DNA of 64,000 nucleotides from Clostridium sp. DL-VIII (GTDB lineage: Bacteria > Bacillota > Clostridia > Clostridiales > Clostridiaceae): NCBI RefSeq assembly GCF_000230835.1, contig NZ_CM001240.1:1434501-1498500 (forward strand), written 5' to 3'. Below are positions 53,028-62,316 of the stretch, in pieces (positions within the stretch are counted from its first letter, which is position 1; every line of letters starts with the position of its first letter). Both the position numbers and the translations under genes were made by a program. Below the pieces are notes generated by a model. That model had not been told where the DNA came from, did not search any database, and was given only the letters and a program-made list of their open reading frames with translations.

Positions 53028-54161
53028 ATGGCAAATAAAGACTATTATGAGGTGCTTGGGCTTGAAAAAGGTGCAAGTGATGATGAAATAAAAAGAGCCT
53101 TTAGAAAATTAGCAGTAAAATATCATCCAGATAGAAATCAAGGGAATGCTGAAGCTGAAGAAAAGTTTAAAGAGATAAATGAAGCTTATCAAATTCTTTC
53201 GGATCCAGAAAAGAAGGCTAAATATGATCAATTTGGATCTGCCGCTTTTGATGGAAGTGGAGGCTTTGGAGGCGGTGGCTTCGGAGGTTTCGATGGCTTT
53301 GATATGGGAGGTTTTGGAGATATTTTTGAATCGTTCTTTGGTGGAGGGGGATCAGGTTCTAGAAGAAGAAATGGTCCTGTAAGAGGTAATGATCTTGAAT
53401 ATACAATAACCTTAACATTTGAAGAAGCTGTTTTTGGAGTAGAAAAAGAAATTTCAATAACTAGAAATGAAAATTGTGAACACTGTAATGGAAGCGGTGC
53501 TGAGCCTGGAACTAGTGCAAAGACTTGCCCAACTTGTGGAGGTTCAGGTCAAGTAAGAGTTCAAAGACAAACTCCTCTTGGAAGCTTTGTTTCAACTTCT
53601 ACTTGTGATACTTGTAGAGGAACAGGTAAAATAATAGAAAAACCATGTTCAAGTTGTAGAGGAAATGGTAATGTTAGAAAGACAAGAAAGATAAAAGTTA
53701 ACATACCAGCAGGAGTAGATACAGGTAATGTTATGCCACTACGTGGTCAAGGTGAACATGGATTAAGAGGTGGAAACCCTGGAGATTTATATGTTAGAAT
53801 TAATGTAACTCCATCGAAGGTATTCACAAGAAAAGGAAATGATATATATATTGATGCTCATGTTTCTATGGCTAAGGCTACTTTAGGTACAGAAATAACT
53901 GTAGCTACAGTAGATGGAAATGTTAAATATTCTGTTCCGGCAGGTACTCAATCTGGAACTATGTTTAGATTAAAAGGTAAGGGAATACAAAGAGTTAATT
54001 CAGGTGGCAAAGGAGATCAATATGTAAAAGTCATAGTTGATATTCCTAAGACATTAAATAAAGAACAGAGAGAGGCATTGTACAGCTTTATGAAAGCATC
54101 AGGTGAAGAAGTTGATGAAGCTGTGGCTCCAAAGAAAAAATTATTCGGGAAAAATAGATAA
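53028..54161 (+). CDS. dnaJ: Chaperone DnaJ (Hsp40)
   Basis: DnaJ stimulates DnaK ATPase activity and delivers substrates. The 377-residue type I protein has the J domain with HPD (residues 33-35 of KYHPDRNQG), a Gly/Phe-rich linker (about 75-115), and four zinc-finger repeats ([32 protein letters not shown]). The two C-terminal substrate domains follow. The ATG at 53028 follows AGGTGGTGA. The unusually large 351-base gap from dnaK contains a hairpin and a repeat fragment. Confidence 0.97.
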   Translation: MANKDYYEVLGLEKGASDDEIKRAFRKLAVKYHPDRNQGNAEAEEKFKEINEAYQILSDPEKKAKYDQFGSAAFDGSGGFGGGGFGGFDGFDMGGFGDIFESFFGGGGSGSRRRNGPVRGNDLEYTITLTFEEAVFGVEKEISITRNENCEHCNGSGAEPGTSAKTCPTCGGSGQVRVQRQTPLGSFVSTSTCDTCRGTGKIIEKPCSSCRGNGNVRKTRKIKVNIPAGVDTGNVMPLRGQGEHGLRGGNPGDLYVRINVTPSKVFTRKGNDIYIDAHVSMAKATLGTEITVATVDGNVKYSVPAGTQSGTMFRLKGKGIQRVNSGGKGDQYVKVIVDIPKTLNKEQREALYSFMKASGEEVDEAVAPKKKLFGKNR

Positions 54162-54178
54162 TATAAGCAAATTTTTTT

Positions 54179-54230
54179 AAGAAACTGTTTAAGTAGCAGC
54201 TGTGCTGAAATTTGAACAGTTTCTTTTTTT
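54179..54230 (+). terminator. Terminator of the heat-shock cluster
   Basis: AAGAAACTGTT and AACAGTTTCTT pair, followed by a T run. Confidence 0.9.
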
Positions 54231-54332
54231 ATATATAATAAGTCAGAAAAATTAGTGATATAGATTTAAAAATGCTACAATTACAGAATATGCTATAATT
54301 GATTTGTATATGGAAATATTGCGAATTTATGA

Positions 54333-54437
54333 ACGGAAAATAATATTATACCAGTATATTGGGTAGACAAAAATAATATTGCATCTGTTGAATTAGCAAA
54401 AAAAGTAGGTTTTAAGATTATGTATAGTAGGAACTGA
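54333..54437 (+). pseudogene. C-terminal remnant of a GNAT acetyltransferase
   Basis: One frame reads IIPVYWVDKNNIASVELAKK then VGFKIMYSRN and stops. This is the typical end of a GNAT domain (P-x-W-x-V-D-x-x-N-x-A-S, then GF). A stop just upstream and the lack of any start or acetyl-CoA loop show that only the end survives. Confidence 0.6.
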
Positions 54438-54466
54438 TTAGAATTATAAAAGTGAGGAGAGTTACA

Positions 54467-54982
54467 GTGGAACTGTGGGATATTTATGATAAGAATAGAA
54501 ACTTAACTGGTAGAAAAATTAAGCGGGGCAGTGAATTTGGAAAAGATGATTTTCATCTTGTAGTTCATGTGTGTATTTTTAATTCAAGAAATGAGATGAT
54601 TATTCAACAACGTCAGCCATGGAAAGAAGGATGGCCTAATATGTGGGATATAACTGTTGGAGGGAGCGCTTGGGCTGGTGAAACAAGCGTACAAGCTGCC
54701 GAAAGAGAAACGCTAGAAGAAATAGGATATAAAATTGATCTATCAAGTGAACGACCATTTTTTACTATAAATTTTGAAGCTGGTTTTGATGATTATTATT
54801 TTATTGAGCGAGAAATAAATATTAAAGAGCTAAAATTACAATATGAAGAAGTACAATCAGTGAAATGGGCAAGCAAAGATGAAATTTTACAATTAGTCAA
54901 AGAAGGAAAGTTTATAGATTATTGGTTTACTGGACTTTTATTCGATATGAGAAAACATAGAGGAGGGCACCGCATAGTATAA
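54467..54982 (+). CDS. NUDIX hydrolase (IDI-like subgroup)
   Basis: The 171-residue protein has a complete Nudix box (Gx5Ex7REUxEExGU) in GGSAWAGETSVQAAERETLEEIG, at about residues 65-87. It begins with the ELWDIYDKNRNLTGR and GKDDFHLVVHVCIFN segments of the YfcD/isopentenyl-diphosphate isomerase-like group. It hydrolyses some nucleoside diphosphate-linked compound; the substrate is not predictable. A GTG start 6 bases after GAGGAGAG is preferred over the GTG at 54452. Confidence 0.88.
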   Translation: MELWDIYDKNRNLTGRKIKRGSEFGKDDFHLVVHVCIFNSRNEMIIQQRQPWKEGWPNMWDITVGGSAWAGETSVQAAERETLEEIGYKIDLSSERPFFTINFEAGFDDYYFIEREINIKELKLQYEEVQSVKWASKDEILQLVKEGKFIDYWFTGLLFDMRKHRGGHRIV

Positions 54983-55292
54983 ATTTCATTTATGGTACTG
55001 TGCTTAATATAGTAAAAAAATATTTTTCAATTATAGGGATATAGAAACTAAATATGTGCTATGCATAATGGTTTGATATAAATATTTTGAGGATTAGATA
55101 TACTAAATTATCAATAGATACTAGTTCTGAATAAGATTATGCACGAAGGAAGTCAAAGTGTTGAAAAAGATATAATTGCTAATAATGGTTTTACTGCAAG
55201 GAAACCTATAAAGGTGTTTGTATTAATAATATTATTTTAAGTATAGTTATTTTAATGATTAACGATATGAGTATGAGAGAAAGGGGTTAGAT
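54983..55292. other. Intergenic region with possible gene remnant
   Basis: The 310 bases contain no intact gene. A frame from 55140 to 55241 reads MHEGSQSVEKDIIANNG and then degenerates; it resembles the N-x-x-S-E-K-x-I-x-x-N-G end of certain GNAT proteins. I regard it as a probable decayed acetyltransferase fragment. Confidence 0.35.
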
Positions 55293-56069
55293 ATGATTGA
55301 AGTAAAAAAGGTAGAATCCATAGAATTAATAGAAGAGCAAAGAGAAGTGTATATGAGGTCGCTGCCTTCTGCTCAAGAAGAATATCTTGAGCAGATAGTT
55401 AATAGATGTGACTATTATAAAATTGAACTAAAATCAAAAACACAGGGATATTTTTGTGTGGATAAAGATAAAGTGCTGTATGAGTTTTATTTGAATGATG
55501 AAGTGGTAACATTTGCGCAAGATATATTTAAAACTTTGCTAGAGGAAGAATATTTTATAGCAGCAGAATGTAAATCATTTGATTATTTGTTGATGTCCCT
55601 ATGCTTAGATTTTAATAAAAAGGCTGTTTGCTCAGGATATTTGTTTAGAAATTTTGTTAATGTAAAAAATTCGTTAGATGGATTTAAGAGTAAATGTTTT
55701 AGGTTAGCAAATTTAAAAGATGGCGAAAAAATTTCTGAGATAAGCGAAGACTTTTTTGAAAATTTAGAAGAACAAATTTTAAAAGAAGAGATATTCGTAT
55801 TGTATTCTGATGAAACTTTACTTGCAGCAGGTGTTGCTCAGAAAGTTTTCAGAAGCATGGATTATTATGATATAGGTATGATAGTAAAAAAGGAGTATAG
55901 AAACAGGGGGATTGGAACATATATTATAACAAAATTAAGAGAAAATTGCTGTGCACATAATGTGGTACCTATTTGCGGCTGCTGGTATTATAATCATGCT
56001 TCAAAAAGAACTCTTGAAAAAGCTGGATTTATTTCAAAACATAGAATCATAACATTTAATTTTAAATGA
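55293..56069 (+). CDS. GNAT-family N-acetyltransferase (two-part, 258 aa)
   Basis: A longer GNAT protein. Residues 1-140 form a diverged N-terminal half. Residues about 145-258 are a clear GNAT domain with YYDIGMIVKKEYRNRGIGTYIITKL (the RNRGIG acetyl-CoA loop) and VVPICGCWYYNHASKRTLEKAGFISKHRIITF. The substrate is unknown. AAAGGGG precedes the ATG. It belongs to an accessory cluster (NUDIX, GNAT remnants, multicopper oxidase, IS) set between dnaJ and trmB. A hairpin at 56096 follows. Confidence 0.85.
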   Translation: MIEVKKVESIELIEEQREVYMRSLPSAQEEYLEQIVNRCDYYKIELKSKTQGYFCVDKDKVLYEFYLNDEVVTFAQDIFKTLLEEEYFIAAECKSFDYLLMSLCLDFNKKAVCSGYLFRNFVNVKNSLDGFKSKCFRLANLKDGEKISEISEDFFENLEEQILKEEIFVLYSDETLLAAGVAQKVFRSMDYYDIGMIVKKEYRNRGIGTYIITKLRENCCAHNVVPICGCWYYNHASKRTLEKAGFISKHRIITFNFK

Positions 56070-56095
56070 GTAATAAAAATACTATATATAAATTT

Positions 56096-56140
56096 AATGC
56101 ACTAGACATTATTAAATTTAATGTTTAGTGCATTTGGTTT
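56096..56140. terminator. Hairpin between the convergent GNAT and oxidase genes
   Basis: AATGCACTA and TAGTGCATT pair around a 21-base loop, followed by TGGTTTT on the plus strand. Confidence 0.7.
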
Positions 56141-56206
56141 TAGGCCAATATAATTATAAGATATTAATGAATTGGTTAATATGGTATTTTCCAGTGTAAA
56201 ATTAGA

Positions 56207-58015
56207 TTATTCTTCTGATTTAATCTGATAAGGTCTCATCATGTCATTATCTTCGTGGTCTAAGATGTGGCAGTGCCATACATAACCAGGACCAGCGGAA
56301 GGATCAAATGGAAATAAATTTTCACCAGGATGTGAATTAGCATTTTGAGGAGCAAAGCGAATTCGCATTTTTGTTATTTCTCCAGGATATGCTTTTACAG
56401 TATCCTTCCAGCCAGCTTCGTTATCTTCTGGAGGGATAGGATTACCTATTATATATGGTGTTGTATAAAGTGTTTTCGGTTTAACCATCCATGGTGGATT
56501 TCCTAAATCAGAATTTAATTTAAGCCAGTCCTGGGTATATTTATCTACCTCGAACTTTTGCCTGCAGGATAGTTTGAATTCTACAAGATGCAAGTGGATA
56601 GGATGTGCATCAGCGGTTAGATTAACTATATACCATTCCTCTGTTGAACCTACAACTGGCAATTCGGAAATTGGAGCTGACCAACGTTGTCCATTTAATG
56701 TTACTATTAATGGACCATTAGCTCCAGCAGTTTCATAAAGTGTAAATATTCTTATTTTTGATGGAGCAGGCAAATGTGGTATAGGAGTATCTCTTAGTGT
56801 TTTTGGAAGAGGAGTAGGCATCATCATGTCAGTATTATGATTGATGGTAAATTGCATTATTTGTCCTACAGTATCAGGATTAGGTTTATCACCTGTAGGA
56901 TAAGGTGCATTTGCATCATTACAGAGAATTATTTTAGTACAGCTAGGAATCTCAGAAAAGTCTACAAGTATATCCGCACGTTCTGCAGGAGCAAGAAGAA
57001 TAGAAGTTAGTGGTACTGGTTTGTTAAGATAACCGCCATCTGTTCCTATTTGCCAAAATTGCATTCCATTTGAAAATTTAAGATTATAGAATCGTGCATT
57101 TGAACCATTTAAGATTCTAAAACGATATCTGGTCATGTCAACATCTAGATTAGGCCATACTGTTCCATTTACCATAATGGTGTCTCCAAAAAACTCAGGC
57201 TGCCAATAAGGATGGATTTCTGGATTGTCACCTTGAGTAGGAAAATTTAAGCTGCCATCAGCATTAAAGGAACGGTCTTGAATAACTATTGGTATTTCAT
57301 ATTTTGAGTTTGTAATTAATGGACCTGGGTAATCAAAAGGATTAGCAGGATCTTTAATAATATAAAAACCGGCAAGTCCCATTACTACATTAAGACGAGT
57401 CACGCCTAGTGCATGGTCATGATACCATAATGTAGTTGGCTCTTGAGTATTTGGGTAGTGAAAAGTGTCAGTGATATATTTTGGGCCAGTTAGACCATTT
57501 GCAGTCCACCATGCTTCAGGGTGACCGTCAAATGTTGATTGCTGTTCACCTCCATGAAGATGTGTTACTAATGGGACATCTTTTTGAGCACAGTAAACTC
57601 CAGGTGGAAAATCAGGCCATTTCCCATCAGGAGGCATCATTGAGGTGTCATTAGGATTTGCCCAATGAAGACTTGGATCAACTGCTAATGAATAAGCGTC
57701 TGTAATTTCATTTATCCATTTAACATTTACAGGAATGCCTCGTATGGCTTCAAAAGTTGCTCCAGGAGAACTCCTAAATTGAATTTTTTCTCCAGTGAAT
57801 TTATCTCTAATTATACCGCTATATCCCCATACAGTAGTTTGGGCAAATTCAGAAGGGAGAATTTGCTGTTTAAATTGACACATACTGATTTTATAATTAT
57901 CGCTTAGAGCACCACTCACAGAATCAGTTACTCTATTAGGCAAGAATACTGGAGGAATAATTAGTTCCTGCGTGTATTTTGGTATTATCTCAGGATCGAG
58001 TGTTTCTTTTGTCAT
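56207..58015 (-). CDS. Multicopper oxidase, CotA-like (laccase/bilirubin oxidase type)
   Basis: The 602-residue protein has all four copper-ligand blocks in order: HLHGGE (about 152), WYHDHALG (about 197), HPIHLHL (about 471) and WHCHILDHEDNDMM (about 580). The last carries the type 1 Cys and axial Met. It has no signal peptide, like spore-coat CotA of Bacillus, which oxidises phenolics and bilirubin with O2. A full-length copper oxidase is striking in an anaerobe; a spore-coat or oxygen-scavenging role is inference. AAGGAGAG precedes the ATG, and an IS630 element ends 25 bases upstream, so the native promoter has probably been displaced. Confidence 0.93.
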   Translation of the reverse strand: MTKETLDPEIIPKYTQELIIPPVFLPNRVTDSVSGALSDNYKISMCQFKQQILPSEFAQTTVWGYSGIIRDKFTGEKIQFRSSPGATFEAIRGIPVNVKWINEITDAYSLAVDPSLHWANPNDTSMMPPDGKWPDFPPGVYCAQKDVPLVTHLHGGEQQSTFDGHPEAWWTANGLTGPKYITDTFHYPNTQEPTTLWYHDHALGVTRLNVVMGLAGFYIIKDPANPFDYPGPLITNSKYEIPIVIQDRSFNADGSLNFPTQGDNPEIHPYWQPEFFGDTIMVNGTVWPNLDVDMTRYRFRILNGSNARFYNLKFSNGMQFWQIGTDGGYLNKPVPLTSILLAPAERADILVDFSEIPSCTKIILCNDANAPYPTGDKPNPDTVGQIMQFTINHNTDMMMPTPLPKTLRDTPIPHLPAPSKIRIFTLYETAGANGPLIVTLNGQRWSAPISELPVVGSTEEWYIVNLTADAHPIHLHLVEFKLSCRQKFEVDKYTQDWLKLNSDLGNPPWMVKPKTLYTTPYIIGNPIPPEDNEAGWKDTVKAYPGEITKMRIRFAPQNANSHPGENLFPFDPSAGPGYVWHCHILDHEDNDMMRPYQIKSEE

Positions 58016-58040
58016 AAGTATCTCTCCTTGTTTTTGAATT

Positions 58041-59220
58041 TATATAAATTTTAATAACTAACTGCTAATATCATACGGGGTAAACCTACTGTATAAAATA
58101 ACAAAGCTTTTTTAGTTTACCCTTGTCCAAATTTAATGCATCTAAATGTGACTTAATTTGTTGAATTAACTGAGAAAAAACTTCAAATACAGTATTATGA
58201 ATTACAGCTTGGCGTAAGTTTTTCCAAAGGTGCTCAATTGCATTTAACTCAGAACAATATGGTGGAAGGTATAAAAAAGAAATATTTTCTATACCTTCTA
58301 AGAAATCATCTATACCTTTAAAATGATGATATCTAGCATTGTCCGCGATGAATATAACCTTTTTATTTTGATAATTTTCAGAGACCGTATTTTAAAAAAG
58401 ACTTAAAATTATCTGAATTTCCTTTATCAGAAATCTTATAGATAAGATCACCGGTCTCAGGGTTAGTAGCACCAAATATAACAGCTCTTTTTCTTGTGCC
58501 ACCTGGTAAAGTTTTAACTATAGGCTGAACTCCGACTTTAGTCCAAACGGCAGTCGCAGACGGCTCTGATGTTATAATAGCTTCATCTTCATAGAGAATC
58601 ACAGTATTTTCGTCTTTTGATATTATCAAATTCGATAGTTTTTCTCTAAAATTAGTTAAAGTTTCTTTATCAATTTTATTACTTAATCTTTTAGCTCTAG
58701 TTTTTGAGTAGTTAAGTCTAGAAAATATATTATAAGCTGTACCAAGTGAAATTTTTTATTGAAGTTTAAACTTACCCAATTTACAAGAAGTTCACCAGTC
58801 CAATTATTATAATTGAGACCGGAATTATAGGGGGATTCTTTTAAAATATTATCAACAATAGCAAGTTCATCTGATGTTAAAATTGTTTTCTTTGGGGCGT
58901 GCTCTAAGTCTTTCAAGCCTTCTAATCCAAATTTATTATATCGATGAATAGTCGTTCTAATCGTAGCATCAGATTGTTTTAAAAGAAGAGAAATTTCAAC
59001 ACTAGATTTTCCTTCAAATAAATGCAATATAGTTAATAATCTAGTTTTAATTTTTGGATTTTTCTCACTTTTATATAGCGCTTTTATAGTTTCATAAGAT
59101 GCATGCTTTGTATTAACAGTTAATCTTTTTCTCATATGGACCTCCTGCTTAAATATTTGATATTTTAGTATGTCCATATATGAGAAATTTAAATAGCAAC
59201 CTGTAATTAAAATTTATATA
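58041..59220. mobile_element. IS630-family insertion sequence, about 1.18 kb
   Basis: Imperfect 27-base inverted ends, 58041-58067 and 59194-59220, share the outer 15 bases (TATATAAATTTTAAT) and 22 of 27 positions. They enclose one minus-strand transposase gene with two frameshifts. The outermost TA fits the TA target duplication of this family. The left end lies 25 bases from the multicopper oxidase start codon. Confidence 0.8.
58086..59135 (-). pseudogene. IS630-family transposase, disrupted by two frameshifts
   Basis: The gene reads from an ATG at 59135 with an AGGAGG site. The N-terminal helix-turn-helix (KSSVEISLLLKQSDATIRTTIHRY, GLEGL) is intact. The frame breaks at a run of six A near 58755, resumes as KTRAKRLSNKID.., then breaks again near 58382 and resumes as TVSENYQNKKVIFIADNARYHH. 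Spanning the breaks, the DDE triad is present: LYEDEA, IADNARYHH and ELNAIEHLW. The first break could be slippage-dependent expression, but two breaks in different directions favour a dead copy. Confidence 0.82.
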
Positions 59221-59393
59221 GTTAAATAAAAATATAATACATTATATTCATTAGGGAATATTATTGATACTGTTTAAACATATTGTTAAGCGATATTAAA
59301 TTAGAAAATAAAAAATTGCAATAAAATTTTTTATAGGTATAATTATTATGAAAGCATATGGCCATTTTGAAAACGGCAAGTTACAATGCAGAT

Positions 59394-59463
59394 AATGCAC
59401 AATCAAAAAAATAACAGGTCCATCTGCAAGTTTTGGACTTATTATTTTATTTCTGTGCCTAAA
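59394..59463. repeat. Inverted-repeat element, family 2 copy E
   Basis: TGCACAATCAAAAAAATAAC at the left and TTATTATTTTATTTCTGTGCC at the right pair, with an inner GGTCCA/TGGACT pairing. It is the best folded copy and lies in the 371-base gap before trmB, which otherwise shows no gene. Confidence 0.72.
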
Positions 59464-59591
59464 GTTATTTTGCGCTTATATCCTTAATGGAAAGAGTAAT
59501 TATAATGTAATATATTTCGTTGTTTTACTCACGAAATATAAATTGCATTATTTACTTGTTGTTTTTTGGCCCAAAGATGGAGTGAATTAGC

Positions 59592-60251
59592 ATGAGAATG
59601 AGAAAAAAGCCATGGGCAAGACCTGAACTTGAAGCAAGTGATTTTTTTGTTGTAAATCCTAAGGAATATAAAGGCAAATGGAAAGAGTTTTTTGGAAATG
59701 ACAAACCTATATATCTGGAACTTGGATGTGGAAAAGGTACTTTTATAGCAGTACATGGTTCAGAGAATCCCGAGATTAATTACATTGCAGTTGATATAAA
59801 AGATGAGGTTTTAGGTTTAGCTAAGAGAAATATAGAAAGAGCTTATAAAGAAAAAAATAAATCAACAGATAATATAAAATTAATGGCTCATGAAATAGGG
59901 ATTATTAATGAAATGCTAGGCGAAGATGATATAGTAAGCAGAATATACATAAATTTCTGTAATCCTTGGCCTAAAAAGAAGCATAAAAAGAGAAGATTAA
60001 CTCACATAAATCAATTAAATCAATATAAGGTTTTCTTAAAAGATGAAGGGGAAATATATTTTAAAACAGATGATGACGAATTATTTGAAGAATCTCTTGA
60101 ATATTTTAAAGAAGCTGGGTTTAGAATTAAATATATAACTTATGACCTTCATAAAAGTGACTTTGAAGGAAATGTAGAGACAGAACATGAAAAAATGTTT
60201 ACTGAGCAAGGAATAAAAACAAAATTTTTAATTGCTACAAAAAATGATTGA
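59592..60251 (+). CDS. trmB: tRNA (guanine-46-N7)-methyltransferase
   Basis: TrmB makes m7G46 in tRNA variable loops. The 219-residue protein has the SAM-binding [12 protein letters not shown] motif (residues about 36-47), [11 protein letters not shown], and the substrate-side [16 protein letters not shown] segment, where most homologues read FSDPWPK. The N-terminal [14 protein letters not shown] is typical. A GGAGTG site lies 8 bases before the ATG. Its presence just before prmA is not part of the usual heat-shock order, so the region has been rearranged. Confidence 0.94.
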   Translation: MRMRKKPWARPELEASDFFVVNPKEYKGKWKEFFGNDKPIYLELGCGKGTFIAVHGSENPEINYIAVDIKDEVLGLAKRNIERAYKEKNKSTDNIKLMAHEIGIINEMLGEDDIVSRIYINFCNPWPKKKHKKRRLTHINQLNQYKVFLKDEGEIYFKTDDDELFEESLEYFKEAGFRIKYITYDLHKSDFEGNVETEHEKMFTEQGIKTKFLIATKND

Positions 60252-60284
60252 TTGTTTAATAATTGGTTGAATTAAGGAGACGTA

Positions 60285-60347
60285 TTGCTGCAGTTGAAAG
60301 TTGATAACATAAAAATTAGTATAAATCACAGAGAAAGGTTGATATAA
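60285..60347 (+). CDS. Possible 20-codon upstream frame coupled to prmA
   Basis: AAGGAG lies 5 bases before a TTG that opens 20 codons, ending with a TAA only 2 bases before the prmA ATG. prmA itself has a poorly spaced AAAGG site, so translational coupling through this frame is plausible. The peptide has no recognisable feature. Confidence 0.35.
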   Translation: MLQLKVDNIKISINHRERLI

Positions 60348-60349
60348 AG

Positions 60350-61294
60350 ATGGATGGAATATGGATTGAAGTAAGTATAATAACAAAAAGTGAGGCATTA
60401 GAGCCTATATCAGGAATATTTTATGGACTAGGATGCCCAAACGTTGCAATTGAAGACCCTGAGGATTTACTTTCAAGAGAACAAGGCCCATTGACTTGGG
60501 ATTTTGCAGATATAAATATCTTAGAACATAAAGGAAATGCTGCTGTTGTAAAAGCATATTTTTCTCAGGATGATAAGGTTGAAGAAATAGTTGAGCAGGT
60601 TAAAGAAAAGCTTGAAGAGATAAAAGATCTTGGAATTGATATTGGTGAAGGTAAAGTAGAAGCAAAGAAAATGCATGAAGAGGATTGGGCAAATAATTGG
60701 AAGCAATATTATAAGCCAGTTAAAATAACAGATAAAATTGTAATTAAACCTATTTGGGAAGAGTATGAAAAAAAGAAAGACGAAATAATTATTGAATTAG
60801 ACCCAGGAATGGCATTTGGGACAGGAACTCATGAAACTACTAGAATGTGTATTCAGGCACTAGATAAGTACGTAAAGCCTAATACAACAGTATTTGATGT
60901 GGGATGTGGCTCAGGAATACTTGCAATAGCGGCTGCAAAGCTTGGAGCTAAACATGTAGTAGGTGTTGATCTAGATCCAGTAGCAGTTGATTCATCTAAA
61001 GAAAATATAAGCTTTAATGATTTAGATAATATTGAAGTTTTAGAAGGAAATCTTTTAGATGTAGTTGAAGGAAAAGCAGATATAGTTGTTGCAAACATAA
61101 TTGCAGAAGTTATATGTATATTAACAGAGGACGTTAAAAAGGCATTGAATGAAGGCGGTTTGTTTATTACATCAGGTATAATACATGATAGAGTTGATAT
61201 GGTTACAAAGAAGTTTGCTGAGTGCGGCTTTGAAGTTATAGAAATAAATAAAGATGGAGAATGGAACTGCATAGTGGCTAAAGCGGTTAATTAA
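60350..61294 (+). CDS. prmA: Ribosomal protein L11 methyltransferase
   Basis: PrmA trimethylates L11. The 314-residue protein has an N-terminal substrate domain ([24 protein letters not shown], 1-110) and a class I methyltransferase domain. Key segments are [47 protein letters not shown] (about 180-209) and the catalytic-pocket [10 protein letters not shown]. It follows dnaJ in many Firmicutes; here accessory DNA separates them. rsmE follows 32 bases downstream and mtaB overlaps that, one operon. Confidence 0.96.
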   Translation: MDGIWIEVSIITKSEALEPISGIFYGLGCPNVAIEDPEDLLSREQGPLTWDFADINILEHKGNAAVVKAYFSQDDKVEEIVEQVKEKLEEIKDLGIDIGEGKVEAKKMHEEDWANNWKQYYKPVKITDKIVIKPIWEEYEKKKDEIIIELDPGMAFGTGTHETTRMCIQALDKYVKPNTTVFDVGCGSGILAIAAAKLGAKHVVGVDLDPVAVDSSKENISFNDLDNIEVLEGNLLDVVEGKADIVVANIIAEVICILTEDVKKALNEGGLFITSGIIHDRVDMVTKKFAECGFEVIEINKDGEWNCIVAKAVN

Positions 61295-61326
61295 TCTTAA
61301 CTTGTAACTGAATGAAGGGTGGTTTT

Positions 61327-62094
61327 ATGCATAAATTTTTTACAGAACCTTATAATATCACAGATATAGAAGGAAGAATACTTGGAGATGATGTAAAACA
61401 TATATATAAAGTTTTAAGATTATCCGAAGGTGAAGATGTAGTATTAAATAATTGTGAAGGCATAGAATATTTAGGAAAGATAAAGACTATAACAAAGAGT
61501 GAAGTTGTAGTCAGCATAATTAAAAAATTAGATATAAATAATGAAAGCAAAATTAAAGTGCATTTATTTCAAGGATTACCAAAAGGGCAAAAGATGGATT
61601 TAATAGTGCAGAAGGGAACTGAGCTTGGAATGCATGAATTTATCCCAACAATCACAGCAAGGGTTGACGTTAAGCTTAAGGGAGAATTTAAAAAACTTGA
61701 TAGATTAAATAGAATAGCATTAGAGGCATCTAAGCAATCTAAAAGAAGCATTATACCACAAGTTAGAGAAGTTATTGACTTTGAGGAGGCATTAAGCAAG
61801 CTAAAAGATATGGATTTAGCTTTAGTACCTTATGAAAATGCGGAAGCTTTCGGTATTAAAAGTCTTATGAGACAGCTTGAAAAAGAAAATGTAGATTTAA
61901 GTAATATTAATGATGTTGGAATCTTAATTGGTCCAGAGGGTGGATTTGAAGAGGAAGAAATAAATACATTAAAAGCGCAAGGAGCTTATATTGTAACTCT
62001 TGGAAACAGGATACTTAGAACGGAAACAGCAGGATTTATAAGTGCAGCATTAATTCAGTATGAATTAGGAGATTTAGGAGGAATGCTACTATAA
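61327..62094 (+). CDS. rsmE: 16S rRNA (uracil-1498-N3)-methyltransferase
   Basis: RsmE is a SPOUT-class methyltransferase. The 255-residue protein has the N-terminal PUA-like domain (HKFFTEPYNI) and the knotted SAM site: ILIGPEGGFEEEE (about 200-212), then TLGNRILRTETAGFISAALIQYE. The ATG at 61327 follows AAGGGTGG at 5-base spacing and is preferred over 61312. The stop codon overlaps the mtaB start (TAATG), so the operon originally continued into mtaB. Confidence 0.95.
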   Translation: MHKFFTEPYNITDIEGRILGDDVKHIYKVLRLSEGEDVVLNNCEGIEYLGKIKTITKSEVVVSIIKKLDINNESKIKVHLFQGLPKGQKMDLIVQKGTELGMHEFIPTITARVDVKLKGEFKKLDRLNRIALEASKQSKRSIIPQVREVIDFEEALSKLKDMDLALVPYENAEAFGIKSLMRQLEKENVDLSNINDVGILIGPEGGFEEEEINTLKAQGAYIVTLGNRILRTETAGFISAALIQYELGDLGGMLL

Positions 62095-62237
62095 TGGAAG
62101 AAAATCAAATGAAAAAAATAAAAATAAGTAATGGAAAGACTGTATTAAAAAAAATGACATATAAAGAGCTAATAAAATCTTCAAGTGGGAAAAGATTAGT
62201 TGCTTTTGCTACTCTAGGCTGTCGGAAAGTAAATTGA
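62094..62237 (+). pseudogene. mtaB: tRNA methylthiotransferase MtaB, 5' fragment interrupted by an integrated element
   Basis: The ATG overlaps the rsmE stop. After a 35-residue lead the frame reads LVAFATLGCR, the conserved first motif of MtaB (normally VAFATLGCRVNxYE), whose cysteine binds a 4Fe-4S cluster. It then runs KVN and stops. The downstream DNA encodes nothing of MtaB (UPF0004, radical SAM, TRAM). The rest of mtaB should therefore lie beyond the integrated element, outside the window. MtaB makes ms2t6A37 in tRNA; loss would reduce decoding fidelity unless the element excises. Confidence 0.82.
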
Positions 62238-62245
62238 AATATGAT
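62211..62245. other. Probable attachment site (left junction of integrated element)
   Basis: Homology to mtaB ends within or just after GGCTGTCGG (62218-62226). The next bases, AAAGTAAATTGAAATATG, only partly recall the expected VN-x-YE codons, as expected if attP resembles attB. The exact crossover dinucleotide cannot be fixed without the right junction. Confidence 0.6.
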
Positions 62246-62283
62246 TCCTTTTAAGCCTTGATATGTAAGGGGTTAGATGGATG

Positions 62284-62316
62284 GGAAAAAGGTTACTATT
62301 TCTTAGAATAGTAACC
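62284..62316 (-). terminator. Terminator of the serine recombinase gene
   Basis: GGTTACTATT and AATAGTAACC pair exactly; on the minus strand a TTTTT tract follows. It touches the recombinase stop codon. Confidence 0.85.

Noticed and set aside
58740..58770. Programmed frameshift in the IS630 transposase
   Set aside because: The A6 run is suggestive, but a second unrelated frame break downstream makes simple decay the better reading; other copies are needed to decide.
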